Numbered from the stretch's first letter, positions 11,017-22,410 are shown. The stretch is 64,000 bases of DNA from Archegozetes longisetosus (GCA_018873245.2 JAEMBT020000005.1:2838001-2902000); one strand, 5' to 3'. Translations and numbers: made by a program. The notes: a model not told the origin generated them from the sequence alone.

Positions 11017-14000
11017 ATGATGGCGACAATGGCATATGATGGTCATTCAGCTAAACGTATAAAAACAGACGAAGTATTAAATTATTAATTGAAATGATTG
11101 ATTCGCTTGCACTGAACCAATCGATGTCTTAATTGTCTTATTGTTAAATAGGATCGTAATTATAATCAAAGCAATTATTTTGGTCATTCTAATTCAAGAT
11201 ATTCCAACCCAAACAGGTATGAAATATTTGTTAGTTTTAGATAGAAAACAGGTATTTGTCAATATTTGATATGTGAGTTATTAATAAATGCAAATAAATT
11301 GTAAAATCAATTTAATGTGATTTCATGTGATTTCGTTTGTTTTCATGTGATTTCGTGTGTTTTCATGTATGTTGAAAACTATTTATTCGATTTGTTTAAA
11401 TGAATTGTTGTGTGGTTAGTCGAAAGCGTTTAGACCTAACATATTTCTCACGAATTGTTGATGTTGTCTAAAGTAAAACAACTTTTGGTAAAACTAGTTT
11501 TACATTTAATTGACTAATGACTCGAGAAAAGAGAAACAAGTTGAAGAACAAGGTTTAAAGTTGAAGTTTGATGTCGAATATTTGAGTTACTATCGCGAAT
11601 ATTTAGAAAAAATAGAATATTGTTTTAGGATTTCTTTTCCTATAAAAGTTGTTCGACAACTCTTTCTCCAAATTATCGTCAGTTATGAGCAGCGATTGTT
11701 AAAAACGGAAAAGTTTAGTTAATTTAGAATTATTAGAAAATAATAGAAAGAGTGTTGAGTAGTATTTTGGATAATTTGAAATAAGCCGAAATGGCAGTGA
11801 ATACTTTAGGGAGAGATCGATCGCTATATAGTTGGTATAATTTGAATGCTTTGATAAAATTTCGATTGTATAATAGCGATCAATGTAAAGAGTATTATAA
11901 AGACTGCTATAAGAACTGCTGTAAAGACTGCTGTAAAGACTGCTATAAAGTATATTCACCCCAAACGGGACAGTGGTCCAACTTGTCAATAGGTCTTATG
12001 ACAGGAGTTGACTATAGATATAATTGTCAATCAATATCATGGGTCAACTCGAAAGTTGGCAAATTGTATGAGATGTTTGGTTGTGATAATTAGTAATTTA
12101 TAACTAATGTTTTGTTTGAATGTTTTTGTATAGAGATGACGATCGTGTGAATCATGTTCTGCTTATAACAGTCATAAATCCTGCGTATCCGATAACATGT
12201 GTGAGTTATCTCGAGAATACTGCCAACTCTTCAGTCGATTTAAATCCTAACCAAATGTTTATTCTAGGATGTAATCAATCAAATCTGTACTCCGAGCGGG
12301 AAAGTGCTGAGAATTGTTATCTTTAAGAAAAATGGTGTTCAGGCTATGGTTGAGTTCGATTCTGTGGAGTCTGCAAAACGTGCCAAACAAGCTCTTCATG
12401 GATGCGATATTTATTCCGGATGTTGTACTTTACGCATCGAATACGCAAAAGTATTTGATTTATATTTGAATTGAAAATAAATATGTAATTAATCTCTGAA
12501 CCTTATTGAACAGCCGACACGTCTGAATGTTTACAAGAATGACAATGAAAGCTATGATTACACAAATCCGACTTTAGGTATGTTTTCATTTCACTTAACC
12601 ATTCGAATAAGGTTTTCACAGCTTTTCTAAATAAACGAACAAAATATCCCAAAAAATACTTTGAATTCAATCACAAATCCAATCAACATTTCATTTCAAG
12701 CATTTCAAACCAATTCAACTAATGCCTCATTCAACAACATTCATGTGAATCAAAGATTATAAATATTTTAAACAATTGAAATCTTTATGAAACATAAAAT
12801 CAGAAACAAATACTTGATTATAAAGGTTTAAAATAATAGCGATTAATAAAGGTTTAAAACTACAAACCACTCATATTTTAAAACATAAGTCACAGGAAGT
12901 CATTGACATTAATCGGGAAACAAGAATTCCATTCACAATTAATATTGAATTAATATTAGGAAAAGTTTAAGCAAAAATGTGAACAAATCTCTCATTTTCC
13001 AATTGTTCATAACAATTACATTAATCTATAACAACATCTATAATGAAGACATCAATCAAATCAGAACCAAAGAAGTAAACTTTGACAGAGAAAATATAAC
13101 GCGAACAAAAAAGAGAACAATTGAAGTGTTTAAATCTTAAATGTATAAACAGGCAATTCGCGAGTGGACAAGAAGAACAATCGGGGCTCAAAAATTGGGA
13201 TTTGGATTATTGAATATGAGCTGAATTAACATGAAGTTAATATTTATTGGTTTATTGATTAATTCTTGGGATCATTAATGGTGGTAATGGCTATGATCGG
13301 CATAATTCATGAAATAGAGCTCTTCAATAGTACTCATTGGTTTTGAAAGTAGTTCTTAAGTTATAACTGGTTTAATTAACTATTTCAGGTAAACCATGTG
13401 ATCGACCGGCGCTCTTGACAGAACCGACTGGACGTAAGTGATTCAATCTGAACTTCTTATCGACTCTAATAGAACTGAAAACGATTTCAAATTTGTTTGA
13501 ATAGATATGATGGGCGGAGGCGATGCCAATAGTCGTAGTTCAATGACAGCTGCTTCACACCCTGGTAGCTATGCACCCGATCATAATGACGGTTATCATC
13601 ACGATGGTTATGGTGCACAGGCTCGACCTCCTCCTCAGCCTTATATGCCCGACCCATATTTGCAACACACAGACCCGTCAGTACAATATCTCAAATTCAA
13701 AGAATATATTTTCAAATTGCTACCCAAAAAATACTTCAAATTTAACTCATTTTTTATATTTTTTCACACTAAACAATAGCTACAGAGATGGTCGACAGCC
13801 GCCAGTGTTGGCCACTCCACCAGCTCCTGGATATGGTCCACCTCCGGGCGCAGCGCCGGCACCATTGATTGGTGGCGGACCTCCGCCCCCAACTGGTGCA
13901 CCACAACAGGGAGCTGTTATGATGGTCTATGGGCTCGATCATGAGAAAATGAATTCGGAAAGACTTTTCAATTTGTTTTGTTTATTTGGGAATGTTGTTC

Positions 14001-14771
14001 GAGTGAGTTATTGAAATTGAGCAGAGGATTAGGCATTGAATTAGTTGTCTGAATAGTGAACTTTCAACCAAATTGAATTTTGCTTGAATACAGGTCAAAT
14101 TTTTGAAGAGCAAGGAGGGTTGCGCTATGGTTCAAATGGGAGATTCAGTGGCTGTCGAGAGATGTTTGAGTGCATTGAATAACGTGACCTTTTTTGGTCA
14201 TAAAATGCAATTGAGTTACTCGAAGCAAGCCTTTCTCAATGACGTTCAACAGCCCTTCGATTTAGTAGACGGCACGCCTTCGTTCAAAGACTTTATGGGA
14301 AACAGAAATAATCGGTTCACGAATCCGGAAGCAGCCTCCAAAAACAGAATATCTCCTCCAGCAAAAGTTTTGCACTTTTTCAATGCACCGCATGGCGTCA
14401 CTGAAGATGACATAATAAACATATTTAAAAACAATGGGGCGGCTGTTCCCAGTGCTGTCAAATTCTTTCAATCAAAAAGTATTATTCTTTATACTGTCAT
14501 TGATCATTCTTTCAATTATATTATCTATTTGTTCAACATTTAGCCGAACGCAGCTCTTCTGGCCTGATTCAGTTCGAGAGCGTGGCCGAAGCTATGGAGG
14601 CTTTAGTTCTCTGCAATCACGTCTCAATCCCAAATCCAAGTAAGTATTTGAAGAATTGTTCTGATGATCAGAATGTTAGAGTTGATTCTAATTGGATATA
14701 AATGTGTTGTAGGTGGAAAGTTTCCATTCGTTTTCAAACTTTGTTTCTCATCAACTGGTTCAAGATTTTAG
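11017..14771 (+). CDS. HNRNPL: Heterogeneous nuclear ribonucleoprotein L-like (smooth), RRM1 not found
   Basis: Nuclear RNA-binding splicing regulator that binds CA-rich RNA. Eleven exons: 11017-11073, 11152-11216, 12134-12200, 12268-12450, 12514-12577, 13389-13433, 13505-13676, 13780-14002, 14094-14478, 14544-14639 and 14713-14771. All phases agree, giving 471 residues (human about 589). RRM2 (residues about 44-122) has VLLITVINPAYPIT, RIVIFKKNGVQAMVEFDS and SGCCTLRIEYAKPTRLNV, near identical to hnRNP L. A Gly/His/Pro-rich linker follows. RRM3 (about 264-340) has MMVYGLDHEKMNSERLFNLF and GCAMVQMGD. RRM4 (about 383-471) has VLHFFNAP and ends FKLCFSSTGSRF. Exon 2 joins exon 3 in phase directly before RRM2, so the predicted protein lacks the family's RRM1. 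Exon 7 uses a GTCAGT donor. A start one codon later (11020) is equally possible. Confidence 0.9.
11314..11370. repeat. Short tandem repeat, TTTCATGTGA / TTTCGTGTGT units
   Basis: About five imperfect 10-11 bp units of the form ATGTGATTTC or GTGTGTTTTC in hnRNP L intron 2. No coding role is evident. Confidence 0.7.
11886..11950. repeat. 15-bp tandem repeat, unit about AAAGACTGCTGTAA
   Basis: Four to five imperfect copies in hnRNP L intron 2. The array keeps two reading frames open (KDCCKDCYK on plus, SSLYSSLY on minus). That is a by-product of the 15-bp period, not evidence for a gene. Confidence 0.75.
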
Positions 14772-14873
14772 GTTATCATCAATTTTTCATGTTTATTTAA
14801 ATATAGTGAACATGACATATATTAGTAAAACAAAGTTCATATAAATTATATCAATTTTACAAAGTGATGAAAA

Positions 14874-15716
14874 TTAGTTTTTTTGAGTTTCTGTTAATTT
14901 TTTGAGAGACAGAAGAGTATCAGAGCATGACTTAATCAAATTCGTAATTGGTATGCATTGATCAACTTTATAACAACTATTTAATTTATCAGTGGCCCAT
15001 TTTAGCTTTTTATGTACAACCCATTGTGTTGTCTCAATGTCTCGATTCAATTGTAACCAATCAAATGGATTTAATAAATCATTTTCATCAATCATCTCTT
15101 TCTCATCATCTTCTTTCATTTCAAAGTTATCAAAAGATTCGTTGGATGAGTTAGTCTCTATTGAAGAATAAATTATTAATTCTATAAGATTTGAATTAAC
15201 ATTAGTTGTACACTTGTAAATCATGATAATCCTCGATAGCAACAAAAACCATTGTCATTATCTTACTTGTCATCTCTATCTATTTGTTGCCAAATTTTAC
15301 TTTCATTACAATAATCAACATGAAATAGCTTTTTAATATCTGACGATATTATCATCTGATGAGAATCATGCCATCACTACACATCGCTCTGGTTGCTATC
15401 AATGATTATTAAGTTTTCAAGTGTAAACTATATTATTAATAATGTCATACTATTAAGCCTTAACTCTTTCGTTTGATTGATTTCATTACAATAAATACAA
15501 TAAATTTCTCCACTTCTTGGCCTCATTAACGGTGTCTATTAATGAAAAATGGATTAATTAAATAAAATAAATAGGAATTAATTAAAAGAAGTTAAACGAT
15601 TCGATAAATACTTGACATGTTTGACAATAATCGTCAAGAAGAGTATATCCTTTTAAAAGATAAGATCCCATTATTTTACTTATTTTGTCTTCAATTTCAC
15701 GAGTTTTTGCTGACAT
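14874..15716 (-). CDS. ZNRD2: ZNRD2 / SSSCA1 (autoantigen p27) family zinc-binding protein
   Basis: Small zinc-ribbon protein homologous to human ZNRD2 (Sjogren syndrome/scleroderma autoantigen 1), linked to tankyrase binding and mitosis; its molecular role is not well defined. Exon 1 is 15716-15612 (35 codons), with IEDKISKIMGSYLLKGYTLL matching the family's RISRLMGDYLLRGY region and the first zinc pair CQTC. Exon 2 starts at 15535 with RPRSGEIYCIYC, the second pair (CxxC), and probably ends near 15443 (GTATGA donor). The last exon, from about 15200 or 15160 (two in-frame acceptors fit) to the stop at 14874, has an acidic stretch. It ends with the conserved helical tail LKWATDKLNSC and ITNLIKSCSDTLLSLKKL. 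Only 102 bp separate its stop from the hnRNP L stop, so the 3' UTRs may overlap. The middle splice is unsure. Confidence 0.85.
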
Positions 15717-16101
15717 AATTATTTATCTTTAATTAAGTGAAATTAAATGAAAATTATTGAAACGAGTGTTTATAATAAACTGGGTTTTGAATGTTGGGCA
15801 ATTGAGTGATAAGTTTGTTATAAACAGTTTTATAGTGACATCTCATGAGATCTCGTTTTCCTTTAATACTAAATATATCGTAAATTTGAAGTTTTCAAAC
15901 TTTTGCTGCATTTTCTAACAATTTTCTAATAAGAAGATCAACTTTCTCCAGAAATTAAAGCCATTTTTGAATTATTCTATTCTAACCAGATAGTATTTAT
16001 TAATAAATGCAAGTTTTCAACTTCTTATGAATGAATAATAAGTTTAACTGGCGATCAAACAAGTTTAAACATAAACCCATTAAATCAACTTTATTTCTGT
16101 A

Positions 16102-16311
16102 CTAATTATATTTAATTAAATGAAAATCAAATTCGATTGAGTTGCAGAAGAAAACATCTCCAATGAAATACTGTATTGTTTTATGAGCTGTCATTTTATA
16201 ATTGAAAAGTAAATCATTGAAGTTGATGATTGTTGTGAGCGTATGTTTGTTGATAAGCCAGAAGTCTCGAGCAGATAAAGTGTGAAATCCCTGATGCAGG
16301 TCACGGATCAT
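16102..16311 (-). pseudogene. Coding-like tail, inverted copy A
   Basis: An open stretch of 69 codons, from MIRDLHQGF to DFHLIKYN and a stop. Its second half (NFNDLLFNYK onward) aligns with 16614-16745 on the opposite strand over about 130 nt. Upstream on its own strand there is only about 115 bp before the other copy begins, so no complete gene can precede it. I do not recognise the protein. Probably a degenerate fragment. Confidence 0.4.
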
Positions 16312-16426
16312 ATTAATTTTAATTGAATAATATATACAGTACCTTTCCGATTAAAACCTACTATATTATAATTTTAAGTTTGGATTATCAAGTGCTTTTG
16401 CTTTATTTCGTAGTAATTAAAACAAA

Positions 16427-16745
16427 TTGAGAAAATTTCATATTGAAAAATATACAACTTTTGTGGTTGTGTTAGTGAGAAATTTTAGGTGCTTCACCAC
16501 TATTTCCAAAAGTAAGCTTGATCTTCAAGTTCACGTTGATGAAACTTTCATCAAAACTTTCGCGTTCATCAAGATCAAACTGAACTTTGACAACAAAGTG
16601 AAGATGCATCTACAACAACCATCAACTTCAATGACTTATTTTTCAATTACAAAATGATTGTTTAAGAATCTAACAATATTTGATTGAAGATATTTACTTC
16701 CACAACTCAATTGAATTTGACTTGCATTCAATTGAATATATAGTA
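16427..16745 (+). pseudogene. Coding-like tail, inverted copy B, interrupted
   Basis: Counterpart of copy A. Positions 16614-16657 (ATCAACTTCAATGACTTATT onward) correspond to the NFNDLLFNYK coding part of A. Positions 16685-16745 correspond to its ending (CAACTCAATTGAATTTGAC). In the frame matching A there are stops (TAA at about 16662, TGA at about 16683), so this copy is broken. The 5' part, 16500-16610, reads as KLDLQVHVDETF...FIKIKLNFDNKV and has no clear counterpart in A. Family unknown. Confidence 0.4.
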
Positions 16746-17003
16746 AAACCGGATGACATTTATCAGTGATCAATTTGATGAAATTGAAACGATTGAAGAT
16801 ACTTCAGTTGAATTTCTGAGAAGTTTAATTTTATTATCAGAAAAGTACAATCCATAGATTGATAGAAGGCCAGAATTTTATCCAAATAAAGAAAATTAAT
16901 AGTTGATAATAATATTAAATAATGAATTTATACAAAGAATTTTACATAAATGTTAATTATTGACCTAAACTTTTCAATTGTTCAAAAACTGTTACAGAAT
17001 TAG

Positions 17004-18157
17004 CTAATGAAGTATTGCTCCAAAACCGAACGTGCGTTTTATTGATTCGAAATAATATCTCTTCCAGCCTTCTTCAGTTCGTTCTAAATCATTCCTCGGG
17101 ATACCAGCTTGAGTGACGGTCACTTCGGTACAATCCTCCTTCTGGTTGAAATCAATAGAAACTTCTGAATAATGTTCAGTTGGCCAGGATTTGAATCTCC
17201 AATTCTGTTTGATGGACTTATTTGGCTCTATTTGTGTAAATTTGCCGCTAACATTTCCGTCGAATAGTTTGAAAACACCATTAACAGTTGGGTCAATAAC
17301 AACAGAACTTCTAGTGAAGGCCTGAACCAACTCGAGTTGAGTCAAAGCGCGAAAAATTTCATCTGCAGTGCACTTAAAGGTTTCGGTCAATTTCAAAGAA
17401 GTGGTCTCAATCTTAACGCCCAAAGTCTTATTGACGACTCCATTAAATCGTGACTGAGTCTGCTGATTGGTTTCATTACTGATGGTTTTGTCTTTATTAG
17501 TCTGTGCTTCAGTTGTGAATGAGTTAATACTTCCACCGGGAATCAGTTTCGATGGTTTGATCATATCTTTCGCAAATTCATCTCTTAAGGAAATGATATA
17601 TTTAGATACTTGTTCTCTAATGATTTGCGAGCCTTTATTCCTCATGACTTCTTTAAGTATCTCACTGTTGAAGTTATCTGTATCGACATTAACGTCAATA
17701 ACCACCTCATCTGCGCTGTTCTCTTCACTCAGATTCGGTATTTCAATGTTGCCCTTCACTTCTTCGTCATTACCATTAAGCCTTCCCTTCCAAACACATT
17801 TGATGACCCATTCATAAAAGAATATAAGTTTTCCTTTTCTATTGTTAGCCACAGCTTCGCCTTCAATGCTCTGAACTTCTGCTATCCGACATACACCAAC
17901 ACCTGGTTCATCGATCTCTACATTAGTTAATAGTTGCGTTAGTTTATCTTTGGACCATTGGGAAGCATTCTTCTCAGTCCTAGTGGTAATCAAATCAAAT
18001 CAAATCAAATGAATGAATGAATGAATGAATGAATGAATGAAGGAATAGATAAAGAAATGAAGATGTCATGTACATACCAGTGCCAATTGTTCACATTCGT
18101 GGCATCAGGTCTCTCTTCGACAATCCAACGCGGATCTCCTTCGCCCCATTTTGCCAT
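17004..18157 (-). CDS. AHSA1: Activator of Hsp90 ATPase, AHSA1 (Aha1)
   Basis: Co-chaperone that binds Hsp90 and stimulates its ATPase in the cytosol. Two exons on the minus strand, 18157-18078 and 17979-17004 (phase 2), give 351 residues (human 338). The N-terminal signature NVNNWHWTEKNASQWSKDKL spans the splice junction and contains the conserved NxNNWHW motif. The Aha1 N-domain follows (VGVCRIAEVQSIEGEA, KLIFFYEW). After a Thr/Gln-rich linker comes the C-terminal START-like AHSA1 domain (CTADEIFRALTQLELVQAFTR, GKFTQIEPNKSIKQNWRFKSWP, CTEVTVTQAGIP). It closes with the family's terminal GFGAILH. A TCAAA/TGAA microsatellite lies in the single intron. It is divergent with ALDH6A1. Intact. Confidence 0.95.
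17990..18042. repeat. (TCAAA)n(TGAA)n microsatellite
   Basis: About three TCAAA units followed by about eight TGAA units, just downstream of the AHSA1 intron donor side and next to the exon 2 acceptor. Likely length-polymorphic. Confidence 0.9.
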
Positions 18158-18737
18158 TATTTAAATTAATTATTAATCAATAAAATCAAATCAAAAGTTT
18201 AAAAATGAAATACAAATAAATAAGTGATAAAATGGTCAGTTATTGAGACTATAATCAGTGCTTTGTTGGGAGAATAGTTTGATTTGAAATTAAATTTAGA
18301 TAATCTATATATAAATTAATATAATTATTAAAACTATAACTAACGCAAACAATAATCTCAACCGTATACAGATCTTGCGAATGGTCAAAGATTCGATATG
18401 AACAATATTAGTAACTAATGCAAAGATCGAGAAATTTCTTCAATCAAACAAATCCAATGTGTTTCAATCGAGAAAATTCTGCCAAATCACATGTCATGCC
18501 ATCTGTTTGAGTAGTTTTGCCAACAATTATTATTCAATCAATGTTTACGATCTGCTATTAGCTAACATATAGTGAAGTTTGATATAAGAGATGAAAGTAT
18601 GTTAGCCTTGAATTGGGAAAATCATAGATTGATAGTAATGTACAACTGGATTGGAGGCTCTGTTGAGATGCAAAACTAACGCAGTTTTCAACTCAAATTG
18701 ATTCTACTATTAGTCACCAAAAGTAATTTCAAACATA
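18158..18737. promoter_or_regulatory. Divergent promoter region AHSA1 / ALDH6A1
   Basis: 580 bp between two opposite start codons. AT-rich, with no motif I can name with confidence. Confidence 0.45.
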
Positions 18738-20770
18738 ATGTCGCTGACTATTAATCGATTGAATTTAACAAAACTATTAAAAAATAGAAATAGTTTGAAA
18801 AGCATTAATGCATATCGTTATTTGGCATCAAATGTGGTATTAATTGAATTGATTGAAAAACTGATTAAATAAATAAATGGTTTCTATAATTAGAGAACAA
18901 CCAAATTATTCATAAATGGCCAGTTTGTCGAGTCAAAGGCTAACGAATGGATTGATGTTCACAATCCGGTACTTATCTAAAAGTTTGATCAACTTTTAGA
19001 TCTAACTCTTTAGATCTAATTGTTCTCAAAACAACAATTTCTAATCAAATATGTTTCACAAATCAATTGATTGTTAGGCCACTAATGAAGTAGTGACTCG
19101 AGTCCCAAAGAGTACACAATCGGAAATGGAATCTGCAGTCGAATCGGCTAAAAATGCATTTAAATCATGGTCGCAAACCTCGGTGTTAACCCGACAGCAA
19201 ACTATGTTTAAATACCAGGCACTCATTAAAGAAAATCTGGTCTGTTTTCCACTATTTCGATTGAGTTTTGTCGAAGTATTTCCGAACTTATAAACTACTT
19301 TGAAATTATCTTTTGTTTATCAGAAACGATTAACTGATAGCATAACTGAAGAACAGGGAAAACTACGATCGATGCAGAGGGAGATGTGTTTCGTGGCCTT
19401 CAAGTGGTGGAACACGCGTGTAGTGTGACTTCACTACAATTGGGAGAAACTTTACCATCAATTGCAAGAGATATGGACACACTTTCCTATAGAATTCCAT
19501 TAGGTGTATGTGCGGGTATGAGATCGATGACACTTTTCACGAGAAAGTCAACTAAATTGCAAAAATTTCATTCAATTACCCTAAGGCATAACTCCGTTCA
19601 ACTTTCCGGCAATGATTCCTCTTTGGATGTTTCCCTTAGCAATAGTTTGTGGCAATACTTTCGTAATAAAGCCTTCAGAGCGAGATCCGGGAGCGTGTAT
19701 GATATTGATGGAATTACTAGAATCTGCAGGAGTTCCACCAGGAGTTGTCAATGTAATACATGGTCAACACGATGCTGTCAATTTTGTATGCGATAATCCA
19801 GATATTAAAGCTATTTCATTTGTTGGCTCTGACGTCGCCGGAAAATACATATACGAACGCGGCTCCAAAAATGGTAAAGAGTCCAATCAAATATGGGCGC
19901 AAAAAATCATGGAGTCATTATGCCGGATGCCAACAAAGAACATACACTCAATCAACTGGCAGGCGCCGCTTTCGGGGCCGCTGGTCAGAGATGTATGGCT
20001 TTGTCGACCGCTGTCTTTGTTGGAGAATCAAAAGAATGGATCAATGATTTAGTAGAAAGAGCTAAAAAGCTGAAAGTGAATGCTGGACATGTTCCGGACG
20101 CAGATCTCGGACCAGTTATTTCACCGCAAGCTAAAGAGAGAATATGTTCTATTGTTGAAAGTGGCGTGAAAGAAGGTGCCAAAGTATTATTGGATGGAAG
20201 AGGAATTAAAGTTCCAGGATATGAAAAGGGAAACTTTGTTGGACCCACAATTCTAACAGATGTCAAGCCAAACATGACATGCTACAAGGAAGAAATTTTT
20301 GGTCCCGTTTTAGTTACTTTAACTGTCGATACATTGGATGATGCGATAAATTTAATTAACTCGAATCCTTACGGTAACGGAACTGCTATTTTCACTACAA
20401 ATGGTGCAACCGCTAGAAAATTCACTCAAGAAATAGATGTCGGACAAGTCGGTGTGAATGTGCCCATACCTGGTATTTAATAGCTTTTAATCTAAAAACT
20501 CAGAGGGAATAGACTTAATGTTATTTTTGTATGATTAGTACCACTGCCTATGTTCTCATTCACTGGTTCTCGCGGTTCATTTCTTGGAGATTCGAATTTC
20601 TACGGAAAAGCGGTATTTTAGAAGTGTAGAAAAGGTTGAATAGATGTTAAATTTAGTTTTTGATTTAGGGCTTGAACTTTTACACTCAGATGAAAACAGT
20701 GACTCAATTATGGAGAGAACAAGACGCCACTGGATTCAAAGCAGCCACAAATTTCCCAACCATGAAATAG
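18738..20770 (+). CDS. ALDH6A1: Methylmalonate-semialdehyde dehydrogenase (ALDH6A1), two frameshifts in the given sequence
   Basis: Mitochondrial CoA-dependent enzyme of valine and pyrimidine catabolism. Exons: 18738-18836, 18894-18968, 19078-19239, 19324-19515, 19586-20472, 20539-20612 and 20669-20770. Exon 1 is rich in Arg, Lys, Leu, Ser and Asn with no acidic residue, fitting a mitochondrial presequence. Family landmarks: [99 protein letters not shown] (catalytic Cys), [28 protein letters not shown]. Splice phases are right, but two sites need one extra base to keep frame. One is in the A-run 19359-19362 (between EEQGK and TIDAEGD). The other is in the A-run 19876-19878 (between GSKNGK and RVQSN). 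Both are single-base losses in A homopolymers, so sequencing error or a young pseudogene. Poly(A) signal AATAAA at 20899-20904. Confidence 0.88.
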
Positions 20771-21577
20771 AACATATGATATGAGCTTTGATATGACAAA
20801 TATTTCTTATATTCAGTTGGGTATTAATTAGAATGCTCATTATTTTCCTGGAGTTCAAAAAGTCTTATTTTGTTAACGGTATCTTTTAGTATATTTACAA
20901 TAAAATTCAAAGTTTAAATATTGAGTTTATTCAAGATAAGCTATCATTAAATTGTCTAAGTTGACTTAATTTATTCGTATCAGGGTCAAAAAGCACCCAA
21001 AGGTATTATTATTTATTTTTCGACAATGCTTCTTATGTCTAATAAGTAATATAATTTTAGATCAGTCGAGAAACTTAATAATTGAGTAACCAATTAATTT
21101 TGATTTGCAACCTCCAAAACTCTTTACAAGCTTTACACTGAAAGAATTTAGTTTTGTTGAAATTTTGAACTTTTTACTATTGGTCATTATATTTATTACT
21201 GAATGAAAGCAGAGTTTGCAAAATTTAAGTAAAAATAAGACAAATATTTAAGCGAAAAGGAGCAGCGTTTTATTGAGCAAACTTATAGGTAAAGCTTACA
21301 GTTTTGATCAAAATAATAACTTAAAAATAAGTTAATTTAGATAAACTGTTTGACAGTCTGAAAGTCCATTAAATACAAGTGAGAAGTTCATAAGTGACAG
21401 AAGGTATTTATTGCGAACAGAACATAAATATAATTGAATCAATATTTATAGAAACAGCTTGAAATTAACAGTAAAACCTATTAGTTGAGCTGTATAAGAC
21501 AAGGACATCGGAGAAGATATAACTAGCTAAATTTCATAAGCAATTATCAATATAAGCTATTTGCATCGAATGGTTGA
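20771..21577. other. Intergenic, convergent 3' ends of ALDH6A1 and cuticle gene
   Basis: 807 bp, AT-rich. It contains the ALDH6A1 poly(A) signal (20899-20904) and presumably the cuticle gene 3' UTR. No other feature seen. Confidence 0.5.
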
Positions 21578-22337
21578 TTACCAGCCATATGATTTTGCGC
21601 CTAAGGCTAATGGAGCAGCAATTGGAGCGCCGTATGCGAGGGCTGGAGCGCCGTATGCAAGGGCTGGAGCGGCAACGTGTTGGGTTTGGACACTGTATGA
21701 AGCGGCAATTGGTGCAGCGACGGCCAATGGAGCGGCGTGAGCGACGGCAACAGGAGCAGCGACGGCGACGGGAGCAGCTGTTAAAGAATAAGTTTTGGTT
21801 ATTGATTCATATATCAGTAATAAGTAGTTATAAGACATGATGCTAACCAAGATATCCACCTCCGTTGATTGAAGCTGCAGCTGGATCTTGTTTAGGGTCA
21901 ACTCCTATTTTTAAGGTAAGGATTATATTAGTTTTGGTTAAGTTTTACAAACATTAATAAGTCCTCATACCTGGTTCGTTGGTTTGGATGGAAGCACGGT
22001 ATCCAAGAGCATCAGCAACATAGTTTACAACGCGGACACGTCCATCATGATCGCGAAGACCGTATGAGCCAACTTGAACTCCAGGACCTCCTTTTTCCTT
22101 TCTGAAGGTACCGCCAGTTGCGTGATCTTCATTATAGGCGAAAGCGTAGTTTCCATGGCCCTAATGTCGAATTCAAACAAATTAATCAACTGGAAGATGA
22201 TAGGAGTGAAAGCGATAACTTACATCGTCCGATCTTGAGACTGCTGAGGCGCCAGTGTTGACGATTCCAACTGCTGGAACGGCCTCAACGTAAGCAACAA
22301 CAGCTGCAACAGCTAAGAAAGCGAAAGAGTATTTCAT
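21578..22337 (-). CDS. Cuticle protein with Rebers-Riddiford chitin-binding domain
   Basis: Secreted structural protein of the exoskeleton that binds chitin. Four exons on the minus strand: 22337-22224, 22160-21971, 21904-21848 and 21777-21578; phases agree, giving 186 residues. A signal peptide is clear (MKYSFAFLAVAAVVAYVEA). The chitin-binding region (about residues 39-100) runs GHGNYAFAYNEDHATGG, GSYGLRDHDGRVRVVNYVAD and GYRASIQTNEP. It fits the extended R&R consensus (spaced Gly, Tyr-x-Ala-Asp, Gly-Tyr, terminal Asn-Glu-Pro). The C-terminal third is low complexity: Ala-Pro-Val runs, then repeated YGAPALAYGAP. The same style is common in tick and mite cuticle proteins (10.9-type). Base composition is less AT-rich than its surroundings, as usual for Ala/Gly/Pro-rich cuticle genes. 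A TATA box lies upstream. Confidence 0.93.
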
Positions 22338-22410
22338 TTTGAGTTGAGTTGAGATAAGTTAATCAAACGAATGATTGAAACTGAATGAAGAAGTGGAAGT
22401 TTCGACGAGT

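Noticed and set aside
11699-12093. Overlapping 96- and 100-codon frames on both strands
   Set aside because: Open only because of the 15-bp tandem repeat; they are inside the hnRNP L intron.
21574-21840. Arg/Gln-rich plus-strand frame (LRLMEQQLERRMRGLERRMQ)
   Set aside because: Antisense shadow of the Ala/Pro repeat of the cuticle protein.
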